This document shows positions 25,494-35,733 of a stretch of 62,722 bases of DNA, in pieces. The translations under genes were made by a program, and so were the position numbers. This DNA comes from Pseudomonadota bacterium (GTDB taxonomy: Bacteria; Pseudomonadota; Alphaproteobacteria; Rhizobiales; Xanthobacteraceae): positions 1 to 62,722 of the forward strand of contig JAEYAU010000078.1 in the NCBI GenBank assembly GCA_023404705.1, given 5' to 3'. Position 1 is the first letter of the stretch, and every line of letters starts with the position of its first letter. The notes below the pieces were generated by a model. The model worked only from the letters and a program-made list of their open reading frames with translations. It searched no databases and was not told the origin of the DNA.

Positions 25494-26783
25494 ATGCCGA
25501 ACGACGCGCCGCGCAACCTGCCGCCCAGCCTCTATGCCGATACGGCCGTGCCGCCGGTGCCGACGCCGTCGCTCGATTCCGACAAGAGCGTATCGGTCGC
25601 GATCATCGGCGGCGGCTTCACGGGGCTTTCGACTGCGCTGCATCTCGCCGAGCGAGGCGTCGAGGCGATCGTGCTGGAGGCGCGCGAGCCCGGCTGGGGG
25701 GCGTCAGGCAACAATGGCGGGCAAGTGAACCCGGGTCTCAAGCTCGATCCGGACGCCATCGAAGCGCAGTTCGGCGGCGATCTCGGCGCCCGCATGATCG
25801 CGTTCTCGTACGGCGCGCCGAGCTACACCTTCGATCTCATCCGCCGCTACCAGATCCCGTGCGAGGCGCGGCAGAACGGCACGCTGCGCGCCGCGTATCA
25901 GGCGAAGAGCGCGGCCGGCGTCAGGACGACGGCCGAGCAGTGCATGAAGCGCGGCATGCCGGTGAGCCTGCTCGGTCCGGCCGAGCTGCGGCAGACGACC
26001 GGAACCGACCGCTACGTCTGCGCGATGCTCGACCGGCGCGGCGGCGACCTGCATCCGCTGAGCTATGCGCGCGGCCTCGCGCGGGCCGTGATCGCGGCCG
26101 GCGTCGCGGTGCATGGCGATACGCCCGCGCTCTCGCTCGCGCGCGAAGCCGGCAAGTGGCGGATCGAGACGCCGCGCGCGAGCGTGCGCGCCGACAAGGT
26201 GCTGATCGCGACCAACGGCTTCACTGACGATCTGTGGCCGGAGCTGCGCCGAACGGTCGTGCCGGTGTTCAGCTCGATCGCGGCGACCGCGCCGCTGCCC
26301 GACTCCGTCGTGGCGCAGATCATGCCGACGCGTTCCGTGCTCTACGAGAGCGGACACATCACGGTCTATTACCGCGTCGACCAGCACAACCGCCTGCTGA
26401 TGGGCGGGCGCGGCCCGATGCGCTGGATCCGCCATCCGGCGGACATCGCCTATCTCACGCGCTATGCGGAGCGGCTGTGGCCGGCGCTGCGGGGCGCGAC
26501 CTGGACGCATGCCTGGAATAGCCGCCTCGCCATGACGGCCGATCATCTGCCGCATGTGCATGAGCCGGCGCCGGGCGCGCTCGTCTATCTCGGCTGCAAC
26601 GGCCGCGGCGTCGCGCTCGCGACCGCGATGGGCGGGCAGCTCGCCAAGCGGCTGATCGACGGCGCGGCCGAGATCGACATGCCGATCTCGACGATCACGC
26701 CGATCCGCTTCCACGGACTGTGGCCGCTCGCCGTGAAGAGCGTGGTTCTGACGGGGCGGATCCGCGATCGGCTCGGATTGTAG
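25494..26783 (+). CDS. FAD-dependent oxidoreductase (DAO family, PuuB/DadA-like)
   Basis: This 429-residue flavoprotein has the FAD-binding dinucleotide motif IIGGGFTGLSTALHLAE (about residues 33-49), the EAREPGWGASGNNGGQVNPG segment typical of gamma-glutamylputrescine or amino-acid oxidoreductases, and a second FAD motif near the C-terminus (LVYLGCNGRGVALATAMGGQLA). It is the last gene of the ABC transporter operon, so it probably oxidises the imported amino acid or amine. An alternative start is GTG 25485, overlapping the ATPase stop. Confidence 0.88.
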   Translation: MPNDAPRNLPPSLYADTAVPPVPTPSLDSDKSVSVAIIGGGFTGLSTALHLAERGVEAIVLEAREPGWGASGNNGGQVNPGLKLDPDAIEAQFGGDLGARMIAFSYGAPSYTFDLIRRYQIPCEARQNGTLRAAYQAKSAAGVRTTAEQCMKRGMPVSLLGPAELRQTTGTDRYVCAMLDRRGGDLHPLSYARGLARAVIAAGVAVHGDTPALSLAREAGKWRIETPRASVRADKVLIATNGFTDDLWPELRRTVVPVFSSIAATAPLPDSVVAQIMPTRSVLYESGHITVYYRVDQHNRLLMGGRGPMRWIRHPADIAYLTRYAERLWPALRGATWTHAWNSRLAMTADHLPHVHEPAPGALVYLGCNGRGVALATAMGGQLAKRLIDGAAEIDMPISTITPIRFHGLWPLAVKSVVLTGRIRDRLGL

Positions 26784-26953
26784 CGCAAGCTAAGATTTTG
26801 ATAATGCTTCAATATTTGTGTGCGATCGGGCCAAGCTGAATGGCTCCGCGATCCGTGTGAGGGCGTTAAGGCCATCGGCCGATCGTCGTCGAAACCTTTA
26901 CTTTGCCGTGCTAAAGCCCCTGCCCGACCGGAGAAATCCTGAAAGACCAGACG

Positions 26954-28093
26954 ATGGGCGAGCCGACCACGGGGAGCGATGCGCAGGCCGAAGGGCTGAT
27001 GGCGCTCTACGAGCGCGCCGGCTACGTGCGCGTGGCGCCGGCCTTGCTGCAGCCGGCCGAGCCGTTCCTCGATCTCTCGGGCGAGGACATCCGGCGGCGC
27101 ATGTATCTGACCTCGGATCCCGAGGGCCGGGAGCTTTGCCTGCGCCCGGACCTCACGATCCCGGTCTCGCATCTCTATCTCGCGTCGCCCGAGGCGGGCG
27201 AAGCGGCGGGCTATTGCTGTCTCGGCCCCGTCTTCCGCCATCGCGGCGGCGACCAGGCGGCCGAGTTCGTGCAGGCGGACATCGAGTCGTTCGGCCGGCG
27301 CGACACGGCGGCGGCCGACGCCGAGATGCTCTCGCTCGGGCTCGACGCCACCGCGCATTACGGGATCGACGCGCCCGAGATCCGCATGGGCGATGTCGGA
27401 CTGTTCGCGGCGCTGATCGAGGCGCTCGAACTCTCGCCCGCGTGGAAGCGGCGCCTGAAGAAGCATTTCAATCATCTCGGCAGTCTCGAGAGCGATCTCG
27501 ACAGCCTGGTGCGCTCGGCGAGCAAGGAGCGCGCCGAGTATCAGGGCGTGCTCACGGCTCTCGCCGGCTCGGACCCGAAAGCGGCGCGCGCGCTCGTCAC
27601 CGATCTGCTGTCCATCGCCGGCATCACCACGGTCGGCGGCCGCACGGTCGGCGAGATCGCAGAACGCTTCCTCGAGCAGTCGGCGCTCGGCGCCGGCAAG
27701 CTGCCGCAGGAGACGCGCAGCGTGATCGAGCGTTTTCTCGCCGTCACGGGCGATCCCGACGAAGCCGCCGACGCGTTGCGGAGGCTCGCAGCCGATGCGG
27801 GCCTCAACATCGATGCGGCGCTCGACCTGTTCGAGAGCCGGACCGGCTTTCTCGCGGCACGCGGCATCGAGGTCGCGCGCGTGAAATTCTCCACGGCCTT
27901 CGGGCGCGGACTCGACTACTACACGGGCTTTGTCTTTGAGATGCACGATGCCGAGCAGCGCATCGACCGGCCGCTGATCGGCGGCGGCCGCTATGACGGG
28001 CTGCTGACGCGCCTCGGCGCGAGCGAGCCGATCCCGGCGGTCGGCTTCGCGGTGTGGATCGAGCGCCTCGCCGAGATCGGGGGTGCGGCATGA
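26954..28093 (+). CDS. hisZ: ATP phosphoribosyltransferase regulatory subunit
   Basis: This 379-residue paralog of HisS has lost the tRNA anticodon domain. It keeps class II-like motifs: YLTSDPEGRELCLRPDLTIPV, CCLGPVFRHR (motif 2-like), FGRGLDYYTGFVFE and GGGRYDGLLTRLG. HisZ pairs with HisG to form the octameric first enzyme of histidine synthesis and mediates feedback by histidine. The stop overlaps the hisG start by 4 bases. About 170 bp of non-coding DNA precede it. Confidence 0.92.
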   Translation: MGEPTTGSDAQAEGLMALYERAGYVRVAPALLQPAEPFLDLSGEDIRRRMYLTSDPEGRELCLRPDLTIPVSHLYLASPEAGEAAGYCCLGPVFRHRGGDQAAEFVQADIESFGRRDTAAADAEMLSLGLDATAHYGIDAPEIRMGDVGLFAALIEALELSPAWKRRLKKHFNHLGSLESDLDSLVRSASKERAEYQGVLTALAGSDPKAARALVTDLLSIAGITTVGGRTVGEIAERFLEQSALGAGKLPQETRSVIERFLAVTGDPDEAADALRRLAADAGLNIDAALDLFESRTGFLAARGIEVARVKFSTAFGRGLDYYTGFVFEMHDAEQRIDRPLIGGGRYDGLLTRLGASEPIPAVGFAVWIERLAEIGGAA

Positions 28094-29067
28094 CCCGCTC
28101 GCTGATCGTTGCAGTGCCCTCCAAGGGCCGGCTGCAGGAGAATGCGGAAGCGTTCTTCGCGCGCGCCGGACTCAATCTCGTCAAGCCGCGCGGCGCACGC
28201 GAATATCGCGGCGCCATCGCGGGACTGCCGAATGTCGAGGTCGCCTATCTCTCGGCCTCCGAGATCACGGCGCAGCTCGCGCAGGGCGCGGTGCATTTCG
28301 GCATCACGGGCGAGGATCTCGTGCGCGAGATGATGCCGGATCCGGAAGCGCGCGTCGTGATGATCGAGAAGCTCGGCTTCGGCTATGCCAATGTGGTGGT
28401 GGCGGTGCCGCAGGCCTGGATCGACGTGCGCACCATGGCGGATCTCGACGACGTGGCGACGAGCTTCCGCGCGACGCATGACCGCAAGATGCGGGTCGCG
28501 ACCAAGTTCCTGAATCTGACGCGCGCGTTCTTCTCGCACCACGGCATCATCGACTATCGCCTGGTCGAGAGCACAGGCGCGACCGAGGGCGCGCCTGCGG
28601 CCGGTACGGCCGAGCTGATCGTCGACATCACGACCACGGGCGCGACGCTGACCGCCAATGCGCTCAAGGTGCTGGACGACGGCGTGATGCTGCGCTCGCA
28701 GGCCAATCTGATCGCGGCGCGCGACGCTTATTGGGGCACGGCCGAACGCGAGGCCGCGCGGACGATCCTCGACCGCCTCGCGTCGGAGGCGCGCGCGCGC
28801 GCCTACCGCGAGGTGCGCACGCGCATCGCGAATCTCGACGAGAAGATCTTGACGCAGGCGCTGGAGAAATTCGGCGCCGATGCGCCGTTCGGCGGGCCGC
28901 TGCCCTCGGGCATGGTCATCCTGCACTGCCCGCCCGGCCAGGTGCACGCGCTCGCGAGCTTCCTGCGCGAGCATGGGGCCGAAGCCGTCTCGGTCGCACC
29001 GCTCGAATACGTGTTCGCGCGGGACAATCCGCTCTATGCGCGGCTCGAGGCGGGGCTCGGAAGCTGA
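28090..29067 (+). CDS. hisG: ATP phosphoribosyltransferase catalytic subunit
   Basis: This 325-residue enzyme condenses ATP and PRPP, the first step of histidine synthesis. It has VAVPSKGRLQENA at the N-terminus, an EREAARTILDRLAS segment, and the PRPP-type site with ELIVDITTTGATLTANAL. It is longer than the classical short HisG because of a C-terminal extension, as is usual in rhizobia. It is translationally coupled to hisZ. Confidence 0.92.
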   Translation: MTRSLIVAVPSKGRLQENAEAFFARAGLNLVKPRGAREYRGAIAGLPNVEVAYLSASEITAQLAQGAVHFGITGEDLVREMMPDPEARVVMIEKLGFGYANVVVAVPQAWIDVRTMADLDDVATSFRATHDRKMRVATKFLNLTRAFFSHHGIIDYRLVESTGATEGAPAAGTAELIVDITTTGATLTANALKVLDDGVMLRSQANLIAARDAYWGTAEREAARTILDRLASEARARAYREVRTRIANLDEKILTQALEKFGADAPFGGPLPSGMVILHCPPGQVHALASFLREHGAEAVSVAPLEYVFARDNPLYARLEAGLGS

Positions 29068-29089
29068 GCAAGGAGACGCGAGGACTCAC

Positions 29090-29992
29090 ATGGAGCTGCT
29101 GCTTCCCTATGTGATCCCGCCGGCTCTGCTCACGCTCGCCATGCCGCGGCAGTATTTCGCCCGCTATCTCGGCTGGCTCGGCATCGCCGTCGTGCTGGTG
29201 CTGCTGTCGCTGTTCGGCTTTCCGCGTGGCCGCGGCTCCGGGGTTGCCGAGGCGCTCGGCTTCTTGATCCTGGTCTCGGTCGGCGTCGTCACAGGTGCCG
29301 CAGCGCTTGCCAAGCTCGTCTACTACGCGCTGCGCGACGCATCACGCCCAAATCGCGCCCAGGGCGCCGCACAAGAGCTCGACGCGTCATGGCGCATCCT
29401 GCTGATTGCGGCCGGCAGCGTGACGGCGCTGGTGCTGCTGCGCATATTCATGGCCGTGCTCCAAGGCGCGAGTCAGGCGTGGGCCGCGCACCTGACGGTG
29501 CTGGCGTTCGCGGGCGGAAGTCTTGCGCTGCGTCGCTCCGTGCGCGTTGGCTTCGAGGCCGATCGCGATGTGATGACAGCTGGTTTCCGCAGCTACCTGG
29601 CCGGCATTGCCGCGACGCTCACCGTCGGTGCGCTCGCGAGCATGGCGTACCCCATGGTGGTGAAAGCTGCGGCCGAACAAGCGGCCGACGGTCAGCCCTA
29701 TTGCCTGCAGGTCTCGACCGGCCTTTCGAGGCCCGACTATCGCGCGGCGCGGACGCTCCTCGACCTCTCGGCGCTCACCATGCAGAGCCGCGTCAGCAGC
29801 GGCCTCTATATGGAGCACCACGCGATCCTGGTGGTCGGGCTCGGTGTGAGACCGGAGCTGTTCCATTGGTCGCATCGCCAGCGGCAGTTCATACGCGGCG
29901 TGATCTCGACCGCGCGGCCGGCCGACAGCCCGCTGGTCGCGTGCCAGGTCCAGCGCGATTTTCTCGCGCGGCTTCCCCTCGCCCTTCCGTGA
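29090..29992 (+). CDS. Hypothetical membrane protein
   Basis: This 300-residue protein has about five to six hydrophobic segments in its first 190 residues and a soluble C-terminal third (from about QPYCLQVSTGLSRPDYRA). No family is recognised. It starts 22 bp after hisG at an ATG preceded by CAAGGAGACGCG, so it may be cotranscribed. It ends next to the convergent Bug-type gene with no gap. Confidence 0.65.
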   Translation: MELLLPYVIPPALLTLAMPRQYFARYLGWLGIAVVLVLLSLFGFPRGRGSGVAEALGFLILVSVGVVTGAAALAKLVYYALRDASRPNRAQGAAQELDASWRILLIAAGSVTALVLLRIFMAVLQGASQAWAAHLTVLAFAGGSLALRRSVRVGFEADRDVMTAGFRSYLAGIAATLTVGALASMAYPMVVKAAAEQAADGQPYCLQVSTGLSRPDYRAARTLLDLSALTMQSRVSSGLYMEHHAILVVGLGVRPELFHWSHRQRQFIRGVISTARPADSPLVACQVQRDFLARLPLALP

Positions 29993-30967
29993 CTACTCCG
30001 CCTTGATGCCGGCGGCGCGGATGATCGGCCACCATTTGGCAATCTCGGCCTTGTGGTGGGCGGCGAGCGCCTCGGGCGTCTGCTGCTCGGGCGGCGGGAT
30101 CTCCTGCCCGAGATCGGCAAGACGCTGGCGTACATGCGGATCGGCGAGCGCCTCCATGGCGGCGGCACTGAGCCGCGCGATAATCTCCTTCGGGGTGCCT
30201 TTGGGGACCCACAGCCCGTGCCAGACCGAGATGTAGAAGCCCGGCAGGCCGGCCTCGTCCACGGTCGGAATGTCTGGCGCGGAGGGAAGCCGCTTCGGTG
30301 CCGTCACCGCATAGGCCTTGATCTTCTGGTTGCGCACCTGCGGCAGCGAGTTGGTGCTTTGATCGAACATCAGGTCGATCTGGCCCGCGACCAGATCCTG
30401 CATGGCGGGTCCCGTGCCGCGATAGGGCACGAAGGGAAAGCGTGTCTGCGTCTTCTGCTGGAAGTAGACGCCCGCGACGTGTGAGGCGCTGCCCGCGCCC
30501 GCGGTGCCGGCGGACATCTTTTCCTGGTTCTGCTTGATCCAAGCGATCAGCTCGGCAAGATCCTTCGCGGGCACTGCGGTCTTGGTGACGATAAGCTGCG
30601 GGTTCGCGGGGAGCAGCGCGACGGGCTCCAGATCCGTGAGGAGGTCGTAAGGCAGCGTGTAGATCGCGCCGTTGACCACATGGGTGCTCCAGTGGCCGAT
30701 GCTCACCGTATAACCATCGGGTGCGGAGCGCACGACGCGTCCGACGCCGATCGTGCCGGCGGCGCCGGTCGCGTTCTCGACCACCACGGTCTGGCTGAGC
30801 GAAACGCGCATGCGCTCGGCGAGGATGCGCGCGACGGTGTCGGTCGGCCCGCCCGCCGAGAACGGCACAACGAGGGTGATCGGGCGCGATGGATAGGATT
30901 GCGCCGCGGCTTGCATGACGCCGGCGAGCGCCGTGATGAAGACAGCGGCGAGACGCAAGAGACGCAT
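29993..30967 (-). CDS. TTT-family (Bug/TctC) substrate-binding protein
   Basis: This 324-residue periplasmic protein has a signal peptide (MRLLRLAAVFITALAGV..., cleavage near QAAAQ) and the Bug hallmarks YPSRPITLVVPFSAGGPTDT, LYTLPYDLLTDLEPV, and GTAGAGSASHVAGVYF. Bug proteins bind small carboxylates for tripartite tricarboxylate transporters. No tctA/tctB genes are present, so it is an orphan. It lies 37 bp after thrC, so the two genes probably form one transcript. Confidence 0.92.
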   Translation of the reverse strand: MRLLRLAAVFITALAGVMQAAAQSYPSRPITLVVPFSAGGPTDTVARILAERMRVSLSQTVVVENATGAAGTIGVGRVVRSAPDGYTVSIGHWSTHVVNGAIYTLPYDLLTDLEPVALLPANPQLIVTKTAVPAKDLAELIAWIKQNQEKMSAGTAGAGSASHVAGVYFQQKTQTRFPFVPYRGTGPAMQDLVAGQIDLMFDQSTNSLPQVRNQKIKAYAVTAPKRLPSAPDIPTVDEAGLPGFYISVWHGLWVPKGTPKEIIARLSAAAMEALADPHVRQRLADLGQEIPPPEQQTPEALAAHHKAEIAKWWPIIRAAGIKAE

Positions 30968-31004
30968 GAGCCACCCCCGTGTCGCAGGTGGCCGAATTGT
31001 CCCC

Positions 31005-32258
<1,254 letters not shown>

Positions 32259-32279
32259 GGGTGAGACGACAGGATCGCG

Positions 32280-32741
32280 TCAGCGTGCGTCCGGCGCGGG
32301 CCGCGCGCGGAACACGACGAAATGCGCGAGCGAGAAGTTCACGACGAAGCTCACCAGGATGGCAATGCCCTTGGCGGCCCAGATCGGCAGAAATTGCGCC
32401 GCGATCAGCAGCGCCGTCGTGTTGGCGACGACGCCCGCGATGCCGGAAGCGACGAAGGTGAGATAGGCCTTCCAGCTGAGCCGGCCGCCGGACTCGGCCG
32501 CGAAGGTCGTGAACGAGTTCATCACATAGGAGCCGCTCACCGCGACCAGCCAGGAGAGCACGTTGGCGACCACCAGCGAGGAGGTCAGATAGGCGATCGC
32601 CAGGAAGAACAGCGCGGCGTCGACGACGGTGTTCACCACGCCGACCATGCCGAAACTCAGTGCTTTCAGGGCAACGGCCCGCTCGCGCCAGGCGTCGGCG
32701 AGGCGATTCCGGGCCTTCCGGGTGATGGAACTGGGACTCAT
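32280..32741 (-). CDS. GtrA-family membrane protein (flippase-like)
   Basis: This 153-residue protein has four helices, matching GtrA/DPMS-like proteins thought to move polyprenyl-phosphate sugars across the membrane. Its first helix carries KALSFGMVGVVNTVVDAALFF and the last LVSFVVNFSLAHFVVF, both typical. It is divergent from the GT2 gene at 32862 (120 bp apart). The start at 32741 gives the standard length; an earlier ATG at 32783 would add 14 residues. Confidence 0.85.
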   Translation of the reverse strand: MSPSSITRKARNRLADAWRERAVALKALSFGMVGVVNTVVDAALFFLAIAYLTSSLVVANVLSWLVAVSGSYVMNSFTTFAAESGGRLSWKAYLTFVASGIAGVVANTTALLIAAQFLPIWAAKGIAILVSFVVNFSLAHFVVFRARPAPDAR

Positions 32742-32861
32742 GGCCGCGCCTGTAGCATGTTCGCTCGCGCCCGCCGAGCCCATACCTATGGGGTGTGGGC
32801 GACATCACGTAACGGTTCCGCTATAGATTGGCCATAAAACGGAAGAAACGGTACGGCTGAG

Positions 32862-33899
32862 ATGACGACCACAGGCATGAACCGAACTGTCGCCGGGCCG
32901 GCGGGCGCCGAGGCGGGCCTGTCGATCGTCGTGCCGCTGTTCAACGAGGCGGGCGGCCTCGCGCGCCTGCACGAGCGCCTGACCGAGGCCGCACGCGGTC
33001 TCGGGGCGCGCCGCGGCCTGCGCATTGAGGTCGTTTATGTGGACGATGGCAGCCGCGACGAGACGCTGGAGATCGCGCGAGCATTGCCGGCGACCACGTT
33101 CGACATGCAGGTGGTCTCGCTCTCGCGCAATTTCGGCAAGGAGGCGGCGCTGCTCGCCGGCCTCGACCATGCGCGGCGCGGCGCCATCATGTTCATGGAC
33201 GGCGACGGCCAGCATCCGCCGAGCATGATCGACACACTCGTCAGTCACTGGCTCGATGGCGGCTACGACGTGGTCTACACCGCGAAGGCGCATCGAGACG
33301 AGGAAGGCTTCACCAAGCGGGTCCTCGCCAAAAGTTTCTACACGCTGCTCAACTGGGGGGCGCGCCAGAAGATCCCGCCGGACGCCGGCGACTTCCGGCT
33401 GCTCTCGCCGCGCGCCGCGGCGGCGCTGCGCCAGCTCCCGGAGCGCAACCGTTTCTTCAAGGGCCTGTCGAGCTGGATCGGCTTCCGGCAGATGCGCGTC
33501 GACTACGAGCCGGCGAAGCGCGGACACGGCAGCAGCTCCTGGGGCTTCTCGGCGCTGATGGGCCTCTCGATCGAGGGCATCACCTCGTTCTCGGTCGCGC
33601 CGCTGCGGCTCGCCAGCCTGCTGGGCCTGCTGCTCGCCGCGACCGCGCTGGTGTTCGGCGCCTGGATCTTCATCGAGACGCTGATCTACAACCAGTCGGT
33701 GCCCGGCTATCCGTCGGTGGTCGTCGGCCTGATGGTGCTGGGCGGCGTGCAGCTGATCATGATCGGCGTGATGGGCGAGTATATCGGCAAGATCCTCTCC
33801 GAGCTGAAGCGGCGGCCGGTGTACTTCGTGGCCGAGCATACGGAGCGCGCCGCGAGCGAGGCCGGGCACGACGCACCGTCGCGCACGGCGGCCGAATAG
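32862..33899 (+). CDS. GT2 polyprenyl-phosphate glycosyltransferase (ArnC/FlmF-like)
   Basis: This 345-residue enzyme has LSIVVPLFNEAGGLARLHE, YVDDGSRDET, LSRNFGKEAALLAGLDHA and the metal-binding MDGDGQHPP. Two C-terminal helices and the GEYIGKILSELKRRPVYFVAE tail mark the ArnC/GtrB/FlmF group. It is paralogous to the GT2 at 7468. The next gene, 20 bp downstream, is a ChbG/NaxD-type deacetylase, suggesting an N-acetylaminosugar cargo. Confidence 0.88.
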   Translation: MTTTGMNRTVAGPAGAEAGLSIVVPLFNEAGGLARLHERLTEAARGLGARRGLRIEVVYVDDGSRDETLEIARALPATTFDMQVVSLSRNFGKEAALLAGLDHARRGAIMFMDGDGQHPPSMIDTLVSHWLDGGYDVVYTAKAHRDEEGFTKRVLAKSFYTLLNWGARQKIPPDAGDFRLLSPRAAAALRQLPERNRFFKGLSSWIGFRQMRVDYEPAKRGHGSSSWGFSALMGLSIEGITSFSVAPLRLASLLGLLLAATALVFGAWIFIETLIYNQSVPGYPSVVVGLMVLGGVQLIMIGVMGEYIGKILSELKRRPVYFVAEHTERAASEAGHDAPSRTAAE

Positions 33900-33918
33900 G
33901 CACGGCATCCCGCACGAC

Positions 33919-34767
33919 ATGGACGCGCCCTCCCCTCCGACCGCACGGCGCATCTGGCTGTGCGCCGACGACTACGGCATTGCGCCCGGCGTCAATGGCG
34001 CGATCCGCGATCTTGTCGCCAAGGGCCGGCTCAATGCCACCTCGGCCATGATGGTCGCCTCGAGCATGACGCGCGCCGAGGCAAGCGCGCTGACGATCCT
34101 CACGGCGGGGGATCCGCGCGTCGGCGTCGGTCTGCATGTCACGCTCACGGGGCGCTTCAAGCCGCTCTCCGCCGGCTACCAGCCGACGCGCGACGGCCAT
34201 TTCCCGAATGTCGGTCCCTTGCTGATGGCGACGCTGCACGGTCGGCTCGATCGCGCGATGCTCTCGCGCGAAATCGAAGCGCAGTTCGCGGCCTTCCGGC
34301 GACTGTTCGGCCGTGCGCCGGATTTCGTCGACGGGCATCAACACGTGCAAGTCTTCCCACAAGTGCGCGACGCCGTGCTCGCCGCCACCCAGGCGCATGC
34401 GCCACAAGCCTGGGTGCGGCAATGCGGCGCGATCACGCCGTTTGCGCGACGGCTCGGCGATCCCAAGGGGCTGCTGATCGGCTGGCTCAGCCGCACCTTC
34501 CAGGCGCAGGCGACGCGGCTCGGCATCGCCACCAATCCGGCCTTTGCGGGCACCTATACGTACCGAGCGACGACCGATTTCGCCCGCATCTTTCCGGGCT
34601 TTCTCGACGGGCTGCCCGACGGCAGCCTCGTCATGTGCCACCCCGGTGTGGTGGACGCCGAGCTCGAACGCGTCGATCCGCTGACCACGCTGCGCGAGGC
34701 CGAATACGCTTATTTCGGCGGTCCCGACTTTCCCCGGGCGCTGGCCGCCAAGGGCGTCACCCTCTGA
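33919..34767 (+). CDS. ChbG/HpnK/NaxD-family carbohydrate deacetylase
   Basis: This 282-residue YdjC-fold enzyme has the metal-binding LCADDYGIAPGVN at the N-terminus, GVGLHVTLTG, VDGHQHVQVFPQV and the C-terminal VMCHPG. ChbG acts on chitobiose, HpnK on hopanoids and NaxD on polyprenyl-phosphate-GalNAc. Since no hopanoid or chitin genes are near and a GT2 gene is directly upstream, the NaxD role is the best fit (inference). Confidence 0.85.
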   Translation: MDAPSPPTARRIWLCADDYGIAPGVNGAIRDLVAKGRLNATSAMMVASSMTRAEASALTILTAGDPRVGVGLHVTLTGRFKPLSAGYQPTRDGHFPNVGPLLMATLHGRLDRAMLSREIEAQFAAFRRLFGRAPDFVDGHQHVQVFPQVRDAVLAATQAHAPQAWVRQCGAITPFARRLGDPKGLLIGWLSRTFQAQATRLGIATNPAFAGTYTYRATTDFARIFPGFLDGLPDGSLVMCHPGVVDAELERVDPLTTLREAEYAYFGGPDFPRALAAKGVTL

Positions 34768-34864
34768 CATTTCACGTTTCCGCCATTCCGCAGCGCTAGG
34801 TGGGTCCCCATATAGCGGACGGCTGGCGGCCGGCTGTGCCTAACCGCAGCCAGAGGAGGAACAG

Positions 34865-35656
34865 ATGAACCGGCAGGAACGTGAGCTCATCGACGAGCTG
34901 TTCGATCGACTGGCGTCGCTGGAGAACCAGCCGCGCGATCAAGAGGCGGTCGCCGCGATCAACGAGGGCCTGCGGCGCGCGCCGCACGCGCTCTACCCGC
35001 TGGTGCAGACCGTGCTGCTGCAGGACGAAGCGCTGAAGGCCGCGAATGCGCGCATCGAGCAGCTCGAGGGCATCGCACCGGCCGAGCCGCGCGAGCAGCG
35101 CAGCTTCCTCGACAGCATGCGCGACAGCCTGTTCGGCCGTGAGGAGTCGCGCGGCTCCGTGCCGCAAGTGCGCCCGGGCGATCGCCCGATGGGCTCGCCC
35201 TGGGGCGGCGGCCGCGACCCAGGCTACGGACAAGGCCAGCCAGCTGGCTATGGCCAGCCGCAAGGTTATGCGCAGGAGCCGTCGCGCGGTGGCTCGTTCC
35301 TCGGCACGGCGGCGGCAGCGGCCGCTGGCGTGCTCGGCGGCGCGCTGCTGATGAACGGCATCCGCTCGGTGCTGGGCGGCTCGCAGGGCCCGTTCCAGGG
35401 CGCCTTCGATCAGCTCAGCGGCGGTTCGTCGGGCGCGCCGTGGGGCGGTGGCGGCGGCAGCGGCGATCTCGCGCGCGATGCCGGGCTTGGCGATATCGGC
35501 AGCTCCCGCTCGGCCGGCCTGTTCGGCGGCGGCGAGAGCGAGCGCACGGGCCTGTTCGGCGGCGGCAGCGAGAGCCACACCGACGATGCCAGCGACTTCG
35601 GCGGCGAGGACAGCGACTTCGGTGACGACGGCGGCTTCGACTCGAGCGACGCCTGA
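34865..35656 (+). CDS. DUF2076 domain protein
   Basis: This 263-residue protein starts with the DUF2076 core (MNRQERELIDELFDRLASLE, ALYPLVQTVLLQDEALKAAN, residues about 1-70). It continues with a low-complexity region rich in Gly, Gln, Pro and Ser, one hydrophobic Ala/Gly segment (FLGTAAAAAAGVLGGALLM), and an acidic Asp/Gly/Ser tail. The function of DUF2076 is unknown; a membrane- or cell-envelope-associated role is plausible. RBS GAGGAG lies upstream. Confidence 0.85.
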   Translation: MNRQERELIDELFDRLASLENQPRDQEAVAAINEGLRRAPHALYPLVQTVLLQDEALKAANARIEQLEGIAPAEPREQRSFLDSMRDSLFGREESRGSVPQVRPGDRPMGSPWGGGRDPGYGQGQPAGYGQPQGYAQEPSRGGSFLGTAAAAAAGVLGGALLMNGIRSVLGGSQGPFQGAFDQLSGGSSGAPWGGGGGSGDLARDAGLGDIGSSRSAGLFGGGESERTGLFGGGSESHTDDASDFGGEDSDFGDDGGFDSSDA

Positions 35657-35681
35657 GCGCTGAGCTCTCTCCGGAATGAAA

Positions 35682-35709
35682 AAGACCGCCGCAGTGATGC
35701 GGCGGTCTT
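35682..35709 (-). terminator. Rho-independent terminator for the L,D-transpeptidase
   Basis: A 12-bp stem AAGACCGCCGCA / TGCGGCGGTCTT with a 4-base loop. The T-run follows on the minus strand (the AAAAA at 35679-35683). It lies between convergent genes and may weakly end the DUF2076 transcript too. Confidence 0.85.
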
Positions 35710-35733
35710 GCATTCATGCGTGATGCAGATCGA

